Counted from the first letter of the stretch, positions 14,680 to 23,968 are shown. The stretch: DNA of 64,000 nucleotides from JAVJSD01 sp040219575 (GCA_040219575.1 JAVJSD010000076.1:31270-95269), one strand, 5' to 3'. The notes: a model not told the origin generated them from the letters alone. Numbers and translations are program-made.

Positions 14680-16950
14680 CTAGTGGCGGAAGACGAACTC
14701 CTTGGAGTTGAGCAAGGCCCAGGCGATGTCTTGCAGGGCGACAAAACGGTCGTCGTCGGCCGCAATCGCTTCCAGGGCGGACCGTAGTTCCACCGCCGTG
14801 GGCGATCGGGCCAGGGCGTTCCAGTATAGCTGCTCGATGATCTGCTGGTCGCTCTGGTCTGATCTCGCCCAACGCTGCAACCGGTTTCCCTGGCGGGAGA
14901 GTTGCTCGTTCAAACCGCCGCCGCTAATCAAAGTAAAGGCTTGCGAGAGCGTGGTCTCGTTCGAGCGTTCGCATTCGCAGGCCAGCAGACGATCCGGCTT
15001 GCCGAAGGTGCGCAGGAAGCGATCGCCCGATAGTTGGTCGCCATACTCGCGACGGCGGATGCGCCGCACGCCCGGGATTTCTCCGGCCCGCATTCCCAGC
15101 GGATAGCCGGCGAATCGCGCCGGGGCGTCGAGCACGCGGCTCTGCGCGTCGAGCAGTTGTTCGGCGGTCAGGCGGCGAACGATGGCTCGCGAAAAGTTCG
15201 ACTGGTCGTCGGCGTTGGTGTCGTTCGGCGCGGAGGCGGCCTGGTACGTATGCGACGTCATGATCCTCCGCACAAGGTGCCGCAGATCGTAGCCGTGCGC
15301 GACGAAATCGTCGGCCAAGGCGTCGAGCAACTCGGGATTCACCCCCGGATTGGTGTCGCGAAAGTCGTCGATCGGTTCGACCAGCCCGCGGCCCAGCAGG
15401 TGATACCAGATGAAATTCACCTGCGTCTTGGCGAACAAGCGGTTGTCGGGCGAGGTGAGCCACTGAGCCAGCGGCGCGAGTCGCGCGGGAACGCGCTCGA
15501 CATCCAGCGGCGGACCGCCGAGCATCTTCGGCGCGGCGACTTCTCCGGTGCGGGCGTTGAGCACTTCGCCCTCGCTCGTCACGACGACGAATTGTTCTCC
15601 CACAAACTCGTTCTTGTCGAGCTTGTCTTTCCGCTGGTTGTCGACGATCTGATAGTCGATGCGGCTGAACAACGCCGCCCAACCGTAGTAGTCGTCCTGC
15701 GTCCAGCGTTCGAACGGGTGATTATGGCACTTCGCGCAGCCCAGCCGCGTTCCCAGAAACAATCGTGCGGTCGTCTCGCCGCGCGTCAGGGGATCGCGGT
15801 TGGCGCGGTAGAAGTTGGCGGCGGGATTGGCGTACGTGCTGCCGAGGCCGGTCACCAACTCGCGCACGAATTGATCGATCGGCATCCCCTCGGCCATCGC
15901 CGCGCGAATCCAATCGTGAAACACGTCGACCCCCTGTTCGTCGAGCACTTTCTCTTCGTTGCGCAGCAAGTCGCTCCATTTCAGCGCCCAGTGGTCGGCG
16001 AATTCGTCGCGCTGCAGCAACCGCTCGACGAGCCGCGCGAACTTGTCGGGACGCGGGTCCTCGACGAACGCCCGCGCCTCGTCGGCGGTCGGCGTCACGC
16101 CGCATGCGTCGAGGTAGGCCCGGCGAATCAGGCGGTGGTCGTCGGCTCGAGGGGAGGTGTTGAGCCGCAGCGCGCGCAGCCGCCGTTGGACGTGCTCGTC
16201 GATGTAGTTGGCCGCCGGTGGTTCGTTCCACGCAAATCCAACGCGGGCGGGAACGAACGCGAGTTGCACCGGCGCCTGAAGCGAGAGGTAACGAACCAGG
16301 ATGGTGGTTTCTCCATACGCTTGGCGCTCGACCAGCCCATCGGCCGCGACCGACGCCGACGAATTGCCGGTTTCGTACACGGCCAGCGACGTCACGTCGC
16401 GCCGCCGCCCGTCGGAGAATTCCGCCGTCACCGACAACGGAACGCTGCGCCGAGGCGCGACGACGACCGCCTCCAACGGCGTCACACGCAGTCGAACCAG
16501 CGTGGGCTCGCTGTCGTCGGAATCCGGCGCGCCGGCCGCGATCCAGTCCTTCAGCAGGGTGTAGGGGAGCGAACCGCGAGGGAAGCGGACTCCCCCCTGA
16601 TGCGCTACGAGGCCGGCCGGCTTGAGCAGGATCAGGCTCTTCTCCGGCGTCAGTCGGTCGAGCCGCCGCGCGGCGTAATCACGGGTCAGCATGGCGTAGT
16701 CGAAGGTGGGGTCCTGTCCGCGCAACGACAAGCGAAAGCCCCCCTTTCCGTTGAGGTTTCCGTGGCAGGCGCCCGAGTTGCAGCCCGCCTTGGAGAGCAC
16801 CGACATCACGTCGCGACGAAACGTCGGGCCTTCGTCGCGCGCGTCGGCGACGCAGGGTGCGCAGCAAAGCACGCCCACCAACACGAAAACGCGCCAAAAT
16901 GCTGGCACAGGAGCCAACAACGGTCGAAACCAAAAAGAAGCGTAAGGCAT
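14680..16950 (-). CDS. PSCyt2/PSD1 (DUF1549-DUF1553) secreted protein with Ig-like domain
   Basis: A 756-residue exported protein starting at the ATG at 16950, which gives a hydrophobic signal segment (FWRVFVLVGVLCCAPCVADA). A haem-type motif of the CX4CH form follows (CNSGACHG). Next come a Big2-like Ig domain, the PSCyt2/DUF1549 region with a classical CXXCH (CAKCHNHPFERW), and the C-terminal PSD1/DUF1553 domain with the hallmark ACECERSNETTL. Such proteins are nearly restricted to planctomycetes and relatives and are thought to be c-type cytochrome-like; their function is unproven. The open frame continues upstream to 17067, but the extra 39 residues disrupt the signal peptide. No DUF1501 partner is immediately adjacent; the nearest lies two genes downstream. 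Confidence 0.93.
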   Translation of the reverse strand: MPYASFWFRPLLAPVPAFWRVFVLVGVLCCAPCVADARDEGPTFRRDVMSVLSKAGCNSGACHGNLNGKGGFRLSLRGQDPTFDYAMLTRDYAARRLDRLTPEKSLILLKPAGLVAHQGGVRFPRGSLPYTLLKDWIAAGAPDSDDSEPTLVRLRVTPLEAVVVAPRRSVPLSVTAEFSDGRRRDVTSLAVYETGNSSASVAADGLVERQAYGETTILVRYLSLQAPVQLAFVPARVGFAWNEPPAANYIDEHVQRRLRALRLNTSPRADDHRLIRRAYLDACGVTPTADEARAFVEDPRPDKFARLVERLLQRDEFADHWALKWSDLLRNEEKVLDEQGVDVFHDWIRAAMAEGMPIDQFVRELVTGLGSTYANPAANFYRANRDPLTRGETTARLFLGTRLGCAKCHNHPFERWTQDDYYGWAALFSRIDYQIVDNQRKDKLDKNEFVGEQFVVVTSEGEVLNARTGEVAAPKMLGGPPLDVERVPARLAPLAQWLTSPDNRLFAKTQVNFIWYHLLGRGLVEPIDDFRDTNPGVNPELLDALADDFVAHGYDLRHLVRRIMTSHTYQAASAPNDTNADDQSNFSRAIVRRLTAEQLLDAQSRVLDAPARFAGYPLGMRAGEIPGVRRIRRREYGDQLSGDRFLRTFGKPDRLLACECERSNETTLSQAFTLISGGGLNEQLSRQGNRLQRWARSDQSDQQIIEQLYWNALARSPTAVELRSALEAIAADDDRFVALQDIAWALLNSKEFVFRH

Positions 16951-17174
16951 GGGAAGATTGGTCGCCGAAGTGAAGACCCGCGGGGCGACTCGGTGGGATG
17001 GCGCGATTTGGAACGTCGGTTGCTGCAACGAGCAAGTCAGTATCGAACAAACCCCAGCGAAATTCAATCAACTGCGCGAGTCAACACGCACCGATGGCGG
17101 CGTCCCGCACTCGACTTCACAACGGTGAGGGGTAGAATGGCAGCCGCAGTGACGCTTCGCCGCCCGACGGCCCT

Positions 17175-17182
17175 GGAAGGAG
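17175..17182 (+). promoter_or_regulatory. Shine-Dalgarno fixing the glgC start
   Basis: GGAAGGAG ends 5 nt before ATG 17188 and 8 nt before ATG 17191. It shows that the true N-terminus is here, although the reading frame is open for more than 2 kb upstream, antisense to the PSCyt2/PSD1 gene. Confidence 0.75.
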
Positions 17183-17187
17183 AACGG

Positions 17188-18441
17188 ATGATGAAAGAAA
17201 CGCTTGCAGTGGTCCTGGCGGGAGGCAAAGGCTCGCGGCTGGAGCCGCTTACCCGCGATCGCGCCAAGCCGGCGGTGCCGTTTGGGGGGGCCTATCGAAT
17301 CGTCGATTTCGCGCTCTCAAATTGCCTCAACAGCGGCATCCGCAAGATGCTGGTGCTGACGCAATACAAGGCCATGAGCCTCGACCGCCACATCAACCTG
17401 GGCTGGCGGCATTACTTCTGCCGCGAACTCGGCGAGTTCATCGACGTCGTCCCGCCGCAACAGCGGATCGACGAACACTGGTACCAGGGCACCGCCGACG
17501 CCGTCTACCAGAACATCTACGCCCTGGAGAAAGAGCGACCCGACTACGTGGTCATCCTGGCCGGCGACCACATCTACAAGATGAACTACAAGACGATGGT
17601 CGACTTCCACATCGGCTGCGACGCCGATTTGACCGTCGGCGCCCTGCCGGTCGACATCGACGCGGCCCGTTCCTTCGGCGTGATGGAGATCGACCGCCAT
17701 CAGCGGGTGGTCGGCTTTCAGGAGAAGCCCGACGAGCCCAAGACCATGCCCGGCGAAGACCGTTGCCTGGCGTCGATGGGCATCTACGTGTTCACGGCCC
17801 GCTTCCTGTTCGAGCAACTCTGCAAAGACGCCACGCGTCCCGACAGCGTGCACGATTTCGGCCGCAACATCATTCCCGCGATCATCGATTCGCACCGCGT
17901 GTACGCCTTCCCGTTCCGCGACGAGAACCGCAAGACCGACGCCTACTGGCGCGACGTGGGAACGCTCGACGCCTACTTCGAAGCGAATATGGATCTGATC
18001 TCGATCGATCCGCAACTGAACATGTACGACGCCCACTGGCCGCTGCGGACCTATCAGCCGAACCTGCCGCCGCCGAAGTTTGTGTTCGGCAGCCAGGGGC
18101 AAAACGAACGGGCGGGCCACGCGCTGGACAGCATCGTCTGCCTGGGCAGCATCCTGTCCGGCGGCCAGGTCGAACGGAGCATCCTCGGTCCGCAGGTGCG
18201 CGTGAACAGTTACGCCCACGTGGAGGACTCGATCCTGTTCGAAGGGGTCGACATCGGCCGCCGCGCGAAGGTGCGGCGGGCCATCATCGACAAGGGCGTG
18301 CGGATTCCGGCCGACGCCGAGATCGGCTTCGACTTGGAGCAGGATCGCAAGCGCGGCTTCACCGTCAGCCCCGAGGGAGTGGTGGTGATCGCCAAGGCCA
18401 ACGGCGTCGAGCAACTGCTCGAGGCCGAACGCGTGGCGTAG
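17188..18441 (+). CDS. glgC: Glucose-1-phosphate adenylyltransferase
   Basis: A 417-residue ADP-glucose pyrophosphorylase that makes the glucosyl donor for glycogen synthesis, of normal family length. The N-terminal nucleotidyltransferase domain shows the GGKGSRLEPLT signature, KPAVPFGGAYRIVDF, YQGTADAVYQN, the AGDHIYKMNY metal site, and FQEKP with the glucose-1-phosphate-binding Lys. DAYWRDVGT marks the join to the C-terminal left-handed beta-helix (SILGPQVRVNSYAHVEDSIL). Two adjacent ATGs (17188 and 17191) follow a strong ribosome-binding site. No other glycogen gene is in the window. The gene ends 24 bp before a large perfect inverted repeat that separates it from a convergent gene. Confidence 0.97.
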   Translation: MMKETLAVVLAGGKGSRLEPLTRDRAKPAVPFGGAYRIVDFALSNCLNSGIRKMLVLTQYKAMSLDRHINLGWRHYFCRELGEFIDVVPPQQRIDEHWYQGTADAVYQNIYALEKERPDYVVILAGDHIYKMNYKTMVDFHIGCDADLTVGALPVDIDAARSFGVMEIDRHQRVVGFQEKPDEPKTMPGEDRCLASMGIYVFTARFLFEQLCKDATRPDSVHDFGRNIIPAIIDSHRVYAFPFRDENRKTDAYWRDVGTLDAYFEANMDLISIDPQLNMYDAHWPLRTYQPNLPPPKFVFGSQGQNERAGHALDSIVCLGSILSGGQVERSILGPQVRVNSYAHVEDSILFEGVDIGRRAKVRRAIIDKGVRIPADAEIGFDLEQDRKRGFTVSPEGVVVIAKANGVEQLLEAERVA

Positions 18442-18465
18442 CACGCATCGCACCAAACATTCCCC

Positions 18466-18535
18466 CCAAGCCGACGACTTGTCGTCGCTTGGTTCGGGTT
18501 TCGCGAACACTGGCGACGACAAGTCGTCGGCTTGG
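18466..18535. repeat. Perfect 23-bp inverted repeat with 24-nt loop between convergent genes
   Basis: The arms 18466-18488 and 18513-18535 are exact reverse complements. Each starts or ends with CCAAG/CTTGG and contains a shorter GACGACTTGTCGTC palindrome, so each arm can also fold alone. The element sits between the ends of glgC and the unknown 406-aa gene and could stop transcription from both sides. No T tract is present. Confidence 0.8.
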
Positions 18536-18559
18536 TGAGTATCTGCGCGGCCCGCTCAT

Positions 18560-19780
18560 CTAATCGACATGCGCCACGCCCGGCGGCGGCGGGGCGTCGT
18601 CGTGGATGCCGATCCATTCCTGCGAAAACGCGGCGTCGAAGAACAGCAACCAGGTGCGCTGGGGAATGCCGCCGGCCAGCAGGGCTTCACGCAGCAGCGG
18701 GCGGGCACGCGTGACGCTGGTCAGCGCCAGGTCGATGTAGGAATAGCGCAGCCCGGTGCCGCCGCCGATCGCGCAGCCGGCTTGGGCCGCAATCAGCGCT
18801 TCGTTGAGGGCGTCCTCGATCTCGGCCCGATCGGCGAATCGGGAGTTTTCCAGTCCTTCGGCGCCGTCGATCTTCAGGTAGCAGAACGTCTCGCCGTGGC
18901 GCGAGAAGCAACGCGAGTGGAACAGCGTGGCGGTGTGGGCCGCCTGCAGGACGTCGCTCCGTCCACTGATGGCGACCAGCATGTCGTCGCGGCCGGCGTA
19001 CTCGTCCTGCTCCCGGGGTTGGAAGGTGAAGCTCGACCACTGCGTCTCGTGAATGAACTCGTAGCAGGGACGCTCGGGCAGCGAACTGCGAAGATTCGCG
19101 ACGCGACCGGCGACCGCACTTGGCAACTCCACAAGCGGCATCATCGCCTCACCGCCGCCGTCTCCTCGCCGCAAGGACGACAACAGGCCGCGGCGCTTTG
19201 GCGGGGCGACGTGGATCTCGCCAATCCACAGGTCGACGAGTTCCTCGCCCAACAGCGATTCGGCAGCCACGAACGCCGCGGTACGGGCGTCGACGTCCAG
19301 CGAGTCGGTGCATTGCGGCAACGAGAATGTGAGGTCGATTCTGCCGGCGCCCTGCAAACGCGCGGCGAAGGTCGCCTGGGAGACGTCGCTGCCGGTTCGC
19401 GCGCGAACGGTTTCGACGACCCAGTCCGGATCGGGAAGCCGATACGAATAAAACTCCCAGCCAGGGATCGACGGCGCTTGCTCCAGCAGCGTACCCACCA
19501 GCGGACGCAGCCACTGCTGGACTTCTGGTGTGATCACGAGCCGATGCCCCTCGCCCGTGGCCGCGGGACCGTACTCCCACATCAGGCGCGGATCGACGGC
19601 GCCGAGCGTTTCGCTCATCCAAGCGGCGAGGTCCCAATCATTCTTGCCCGAAAAACGATCGCGGATCTCCCCGGCATGGAGGCGAAACTCACGCCACCAG
19701 GCCCCGATCGCGCGCAGTTTCTCCGCCCGGTACGCCGCCTCGTGGCGGTTCGTGGGATCGATGTACAGCCAGCGCATCAC
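18560..19780 (-). CDS. Hypothetical protein, 406 aa
   Basis: A 406-residue soluble protein with no signal peptide or membrane segment. I cannot assign it to a family. It begins with two Met codons (MMRWLYIDPTNRHEAAYR); either may be the start. The protein is Trp-rich near both ends, has a His-Cys cluster (FHSRCFSRHGETFCYLKI) around residues 290-310, and a glycine-rich stretch (GCAIGGGTGLRYSYIDL) around 340. The acidic, Pro-rich C-terminus (HDDAPPPPG) looks disordered. GC-rich codon use matches its neighbours. It is convergent with glgC and follows a PQQ-propeller gene on the same strand, 48 bp downstream, so these two may share a transcript. Confidence 0.8.
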   Translation of the reverse strand: MMRWLYIDPTNRHEAAYRAEKLRAIGAWWREFRLHAGEIRDRFSGKNDWDLAAWMSETLGAVDPRLMWEYGPAATGEGHRLVITPEVQQWLRPLVGTLLEQAPSIPGWEFYSYRLPDPDWVVETVRARTGSDVSQATFAARLQGAGRIDLTFSLPQCTDSLDVDARTAAFVAAESLLGEELVDLWIGEIHVAPPKRRGLLSSLRRGDGGGEAMMPLVELPSAVAGRVANLRSSLPERPCYEFIHETQWSSFTFQPREQDEYAGRDDMLVAISGRSDVLQAAHTATLFHSRCFSRHGETFCYLKIDGAEGLENSRFADRAEIEDALNEALIAAQAGCAIGGGTGLRYSYIDLALTSVTRARPLLREALLAGGIPQRTWLLFFDAAFSQEWIGIHDDAPPPPGVAHVD

Positions 19781-19828
19781 TCGCCCCTGTCGGCTCGAAG
19801 GCCATGTGGACGCATCCGCGCTGTGAGG

Positions 19829-21079
19829 CTACTCCGCGGCGGAGCGTCGCTTCCCGATGCAGTACACGACGTTGTCGCTACGGCAGAACAGCTGACCTTC
19901 GCTGGCCGCCAGCGAGGCGCGGAATATCTCCTCGTCGCCCGCCCCCACGGCGTTGCGAGCCACGATTTCCAGCGAATCCGCGCCCGGCCGCAGCACGACG
20001 ACCTCGCCTTCCTCGCTGGGGAGATAGATCAGGCCCTCGGCGGCGATCGGCGAGGCCGAGTAGTTTCCGCCGATCCGCTCCGTCGCGATCTCCTTGCCCG
20101 TGGCGGCCTCGTACAGCGTGCCGATGCCTTTCATATTCATCACGAACAAGCGGTCGCCGACGACGATCGGCGAGGGCAGGTCGCGGCCCGAACGGCGCGA
20201 AACGCGCCACACTTCGCGCGACTCGTTGACCGTGCCGCTGCCGCCGGGACGAACGGCGATCATGTCGCCGGGGCGGCCGTTGACCGACACGATCAGGTCG
20301 CCGTACGGCGCCACCGAGGGCGTACCGCGGCCCGTGTCGCCGCGGCAGAACCAGAGATCCTTGCCGGTGACGGGATCGTAAGCGTTCACGCCCTCTTCGC
20401 CGTTGATGACGAGTTCCTGGCGGTCGCCCGTCTCGATCAACACGGGCGTGCACCAGCCGCGGAGTTTGGGGCGCGGCGTCGACCAGACCGTCTCGCCGGT
20501 TTGCTTGTTGACGCCCAGCAGGAAGGCGTCGTTCTCGGCGTCGCAGTTTTGAATTACCAGGTCGCCGATGATCACCGGCGAGGCGGCCGTGCCCCAGGGA
20601 CCGGCGAACGGCCCCAGGTCGCGCGACCAGAGTCGCTTGCCGTCCATATCGTAGCAGTGCAGTCCGCCGCGTCCGAAAAACGCCACGACACGCTGGCCGT
20701 CGGTGGCGCAGGTGGCCGAGGCGTAAGTGTTCATCTTGTGCAGTCCCTCCGACTCGCCGCTCCACGGCGCTTCGCTTCGCCAGTTGATCTGGCCGTCGTT
20801 GCGATCGAGGCAGACGACCTCTCGCTGTGCGCCGTCGTCGGAGGCGATGGTCAAAAACATCTTGTCGCCCCACAGGACCGGCGAGGATTGGCCGCGGCCG
20901 GGCAGCGTGGTCTTCCAGGCGACGTCCTGGGGACCGAACTCGACCGGCAACGCCGACTCGTCGGTTTGTCCTGTTCCCTGCGGACCGCGAAAACGGGGCC
21001 AGTTCGTTTCCGCGCGCGAAGCCGCGGCGACGGTGACGACCAACAGCAGCGCGAGGCTCATCGAGCGGCGAACAGGCAT
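19829..21079 (-). CDS. Secreted PQQ-type beta-propeller repeat protein
   Basis: A 416-residue protein with a Sec signal peptide (residues 1-23, ...LALLLVVTVAAASRAE). The rest is repeated blades of the PQQ-like/quinoprotein type, with recurring patterns such as VVCLDRNDGQINW, LLGVNKQTGETVW, NAYDPVTGKDLW and TLYEAATGKEI. This fold is used as a scaffold (as in BamB) or as a quinoprotein dehydrogenase. I see no features that prove cofactor binding or a lipobox, so a structural or unknown periplasmic role is safest. Planctomycetes encode many such proteins; a second is at 33360-34700 and shares the WPRFRGP/WRQFRGP opening. Confidence 0.9.
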   Translation of the reverse strand: MPVRRSMSLALLLVVTVAAASRAETNWPRFRGPQGTGQTDESALPVEFGPQDVAWKTTLPGRGQSSPVLWGDKMFLTIASDDGAQREVVCLDRNDGQINWRSEAPWSGESEGLHKMNTYASATCATDGQRVVAFFGRGGLHCYDMDGKRLWSRDLGPFAGPWGTAASPVIIGDLVIQNCDAENDAFLLGVNKQTGETVWSTPRPKLRGWCTPVLIETGDRQELVINGEEGVNAYDPVTGKDLWFCRGDTGRGTPSVAPYGDLIVSVNGRPGDMIAVRPGGSGTVNESREVWRVSRRSGRDLPSPIVVGDRLFVMNMKGIGTLYEAATGKEIATERIGGNYSASPIAAEGLIYLPSEEGEVVVLRPGADSLEIVARNAVGAGDEEIFRASLAASEGQLFCRSDNVVYCIGKRRSAAE

Positions 21080-21262
21080 GCAATCTCTCCTCGACGGTGG
21101 GCGAAGTGGGGGTGAGCGGCCGATGTCGGCCGGCAGGTGGGCGGCATGGCGGCAAACTCTACGGGTTCCGCCTGATGTAGGGTTTCAGTATAGCCATCCG
21201 CGGCGCGAACAGGCAACTCTCGTCGAGAACTCGCCGACACTCCCAAAAAATGCTGGCGATCG

Positions 21263-21290
21263 TTGTCACGGCTGCCTGGCTTGATAAACT
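21263..21290 (+). promoter_or_regulatory. Putative promoter placing the ParD-like start at the transcription start
   Basis: TTGTCA (21263-21268), a 16-bp spacer, and TAAACT (21285-21290). The start of transcription would fall about 7 bp after the -10 box, which is the A of the ATG at 21297. The pair may therefore be transcribed without a leader. The -35 box has one mismatch to TTGACA and the -10 box two to TATAAT. Confidence 0.4.
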
Positions 21291-21296
21291 TGGGGC

Positions 21297-21554
21297 ATGA
21301 GCTACGAGTTTCCTGCCGATATCCGCGAACGGCTTCTCGCCCGCATGGAGGGCGGTGTCTACGCAAGCGAGGACGACATCCTGCGCGAGGCGATGGATGC
21401 GCTAGACCAAGTCGAGCAGGACAGGCGGACGCGGTGGGAGGAGCGCAACCGCCTTGCGGAAGAGCAAAGTCGTCAGGGACTCTCGCGGCCGCTGGACGAC
21501 GACGAAGTGCTGCGACGTTTGCGTGCGCGACTGGCCAACGAAGGCATCCTCTAA
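21297..21554 (+). CDS. ParD-like ribbon-helix-helix antitoxin
   Basis: An 85-residue acidic protein. The N-terminal strand and two helices (YEFPADIRERLLARMEGGVYASEDDILREAMDAL) fit the ribbon-helix-helix fold of ParD-type antitoxins, with the usual YASEDDILREA region. The C-terminal half is charged and probably wraps the toxin (LDDDEVLRRLRARLANEGIL). The toxin gene follows after 3 bp. As in known type II systems, the antitoxin probably represses its own promoter. Family-level identification is from pattern, not from a search. Confidence 0.82.
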   Translation: MSYEFPADIRERLLARMEGGVYASEDDILREAMDALDQVEQDRRTRWEERNRLAEEQSRQGLSRPLDDDEVLRRLRARLANEGIL

Positions 21555-21557
21555 TCG

Positions 21558-21863
21558 ATGTCGCGAATCGTCTGGACGCCTGTCGCCGAATCCGATTTAG
21601 ACGACATCCTGTTCTATATCGCCATTGTCGACCGCAATCCCGCGACAGGTGAACGAATCTATTTCGAAATTCGCGACCGTGTCGTCGAGCAGGTAGAACA
21701 GGGGCTGCCAGGGCATGTACATCCAAGTGCTCCCCAAGGCTGGTCGTATCTACACTACAAGCGTTGGCTCGTATTCTATCGCCCTCACGCAGACGGCATC
21801 GAGATCATGCGTGTGATTGATGCGGTGCGCGATCTTCCGCGGCATCTTGGGGGTTGGCAGTAG
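21558..21863 (+). CDS. ParE/RelE-family toxin
   Basis: A 101-residue protein with the RelE/ParE toxin layout: an N-terminal strand (RIVWTPVAESDLDDILFYIA), a helical hairpin, then C-terminal strands with WLVFYRPHADGIEIMRVIDAVRDL. It is partnered with the ParD-like antitoxin 3 bp upstream. ParE members poison DNA gyrase and RelE members cleave mRNA on ribosomes; which applies cannot be told from the sequence. The ATG is preceded by the antitoxin stop (TCTAATCG), so translation is probably coupled. The gene ends 29 bp before the convergent hydrolase gene. Confidence 0.84.
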   Translation: MSRIVWTPVAESDLDDILFYIAIVDRNPATGERIYFEIRDRVVEQVEQGLPGHVHPSAPQGWSYLHYKRWLVFYRPHADGIEIMRVIDAVRDLPRHLGGWQ

Positions 21864-21892
21864 CCTCGATAAGAGCAAGAGTCGCAAGCGAG

Positions 21893-23968
21893 CTAGCGTC
21901 GGCCGCGGACGGCTTTTGCCGTTTCAACCTGCTCGAATCGCTTTTCGGCGCGCAGGGCGTGCGTCTTCACGAGTTGCTCGACGTCCTCTTCGAGCAGGTA
22001 GCCCTGCTCGACCAGCGTGCGGCAGGTCTTCGTCAGCGCCTGCTGGTAGGCTTCATGATTCCCGTAGCGGTTTTCCAACGAAGGCCGCGGATCGTGCGAA
22101 CCCGATCGTTCGTCTTCCGTCGCCGGCAGCAGGAGGTACGAACCGTTGAGTCCGACCAGGTCGTTCTCGGCCCCCGCCTCGCGATTGCGGACGCTCCAGC
22201 CGGTGTAGGAGGCGATCGGCACGGCGACCTCCACCGGCAGCAGGCAGTCGAGTTCGTTGCCGTCTTCGCCGCAGCGTGGGACGAGGACGCGATAATCGCC
22301 CCGAGCGCGCGGCGGCAAGCGATCGATGATTCCCTCCGTCGGCCAACGCTTGCCGAAGTCGAGCCACGAGGGCTGCTGAATCACGTCCGGATAGCGCGCG
22401 TCGGGAATCGGCGGAAAGCCGGTGCTCGCCTGCGACCAGTCGACCAATGTGCCGGCCTTGATCGTCGGGTAGCGACTCGCCGGCGGCGCCGCATCTTCCC
22501 GACACCAGCGATCGAGCGCCGTCAGCAGCGCCCGCAACAGCGGCCGGTAGTCGGCCGGGTTGGCCGGCGATTGGCCGAGGCCGCTAACCGGCGGATAGGA
22601 AGCGGGACCGTGCTGGCAGCCGCCGAAGGCGTACAGGCGCACGTTTTCCGGCAATTCGACATCCTTCTCCCCCAGCGGGTCGGTATGCACGAGCGAACCG
22701 CTGCGCGACCAGTACTCGGTCGACGTTTGCGTGTGCATGATTTTGGGAGTCACGTCGGCGGAGTCGGCGCGCCGCAGGATCCCGTCGGTCGTCTTCGAGT
22801 GCGGATCCTCCATTGCACCGTAGGTAAACGGGAAGCGATCCGTCGGCCAGTCGTGTTTTTCCCGCTGGGTGACGAACGCCGTCGGCTGCGCGAAGCGGTG
22901 GTTGAAGGAACCGAGTCCGCCTCCCGCAACGTGCGGGATCAGACCATCGAAGACCCTCGCGCCCTGTTCGCTTTCGTTGAAGCCGAAGTAAAGGAACTCA
23001 CGCAGGAAGCGGCCGCTTTGCGAGACGCCGAAGCCGTACGCGTGGTGAAGGGCCGACTCGCCCTCGGTCGGAAACGGATGGTCCTTTCCCGCGCCGCTCT
23101 TGAGCGACACGACAAGATCGCGGACCGACGCCAGGCAGACCCCGTGCACCAGCGGGTCCCGCGCCTCGTAGATCAGTTCGTAGAGATAGCCGGGACGAAA
23201 TCCAGCGGGTAGCTCCACCTGCACTTCAGGCAACTGGTTGGGCATCTCGTCGTCGGGCTCGCCGACGTGAATCTCGAATTGGTCACGGGGAATCGGCACG
23301 CGGCGGTCGCCGGGACGCAGCCGCCAGGTGAGCGTCGCCGATTTCAGGCCGGCGGCGGTGGGACGATACGCGCCGTGCCCGTCGCCGCTGACGTTCATCC
23401 GCGTCTCGGGCCGATTGGGGGCGATCTCGAAGCGGACCATGCCCGTGATCGGCCGGTCGCCGTCGCGGGCCGCCGGCGCGGAAAGCCGCAGTCGGGCGTT
23501 GCCGGGCAGCAGTTCGCCGATCCACCCGCTCCACACGACCGTGTAGCCCTGCCGCATCAGGAATCCGTTGCCGGCCGACTTGGGATTGTTGCCGCCGGGC
23601 GAATCGTTGAAGAACCGCAGCGCTAACTTGTTGCCGCGGTTGTTCACGTCGTAGAGCACCGCGCCGTTTCCACGGGACAGATCCTTGGGGGCCAGCAGGA
23701 AGATATCGGACGAAAAATGGACACGCCCATCTTCGCCGCGGGGCGCCAAGTCGAGGTCGACGATGGTTTGGTTTTGCGCCCGTCGGGGATCAATGGCGAA
23801 GTGCGCGCGACCCGAGATGATCTCGTAGGGACCAACGTCGCCAAAGGACTCCCCCTCGGCGAACGGCCGCCGGTCGGTGATTTCATAGCGAACGAGCTCA
23901 CCATGAACGAGCGACGTCAGCAGCAAACAGAGTGCGGCGGCGCAAGACAAGGAGACGGTTGATTGCAT
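21893..23968 (-). CDS. Secreted alpha/beta-hydrolase-domain protein
   Basis: A 691-residue exported protein, started at the ATG at 23968 so that a signal peptide (MQSTVSLSCAAALCLLLTSLVHG) is at the N-terminus. The pattern fits the large planctomycete/proteobacterial 'alpha/beta hydrolase domain-containing' family (Abhydrolase_10 type). A beta-rich N-terminal part (VRYEITDRRPFAEGESFGDVGPYE) comes first. The nucleophile elbow GFGVSQSGRFLRE gives a Ser candidate in G-x-S-x-S-G context, and the His-bearing C-terminal part includes GGCQHG. It is probably an esterase or hydrolase outside the cytoplasm with unknown substrate. The frame extends 17 codons further upstream but without a better start. 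Confidence 0.8.
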   Translation of the reverse strand: MQSTVSLSCAAALCLLLTSLVHGELVRYEITDRRPFAEGESFGDVGPYEIISGRAHFAIDPRRAQNQTIVDLDLAPRGEDGRVHFSSDIFLLAPKDLSRGNGAVLYDVNNRGNKLALRFFNDSPGGNNPKSAGNGFLMRQGYTVVWSGWIGELLPGNARLRLSAPAARDGDRPITGMVRFEIAPNRPETRMNVSGDGHGAYRPTAAGLKSATLTWRLRPGDRRVPIPRDQFEIHVGEPDDEMPNQLPEVQVELPAGFRPGYLYELIYEARDPLVHGVCLASVRDLVVSLKSGAGKDHPFPTEGESALHHAYGFGVSQSGRFLREFLYFGFNESEQGARVFDGLIPHVAGGGLGSFNHRFAQPTAFVTQREKHDWPTDRFPFTYGAMEDPHSKTTDGILRRADSADVTPKIMHTQTSTEYWSRSGSLVHTDPLGEKDVELPENVRLYAFGGCQHGPASYPPVSGLGQSPANPADYRPLLRALLTALDRWCREDAAPPASRYPTIKAGTLVDWSQASTGFPPIPDARYPDVIQQPSWLDFGKRWPTEGIIDRLPPRARGDYRVLVPRCGEDGNELDCLLPVEVAVPIASYTGWSVRNREAGAENDLVGLNGSYLLLPATEDERSGSHDPRPSLENRYGNHEAYQQALTKTCRTLVEQGYLLEEDVEQLVKTHALRAEKRFEQVETAKAVRGRR

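Noticed and set aside
15034..17187. A 2.1-kb open extension upstream of glgC in the same frame
   Set aside because: It lies antisense to the PSCyt2/PSD1 gene, has no domain, and a strong ribosome-binding site at 17175-17182 defines the glgC start.
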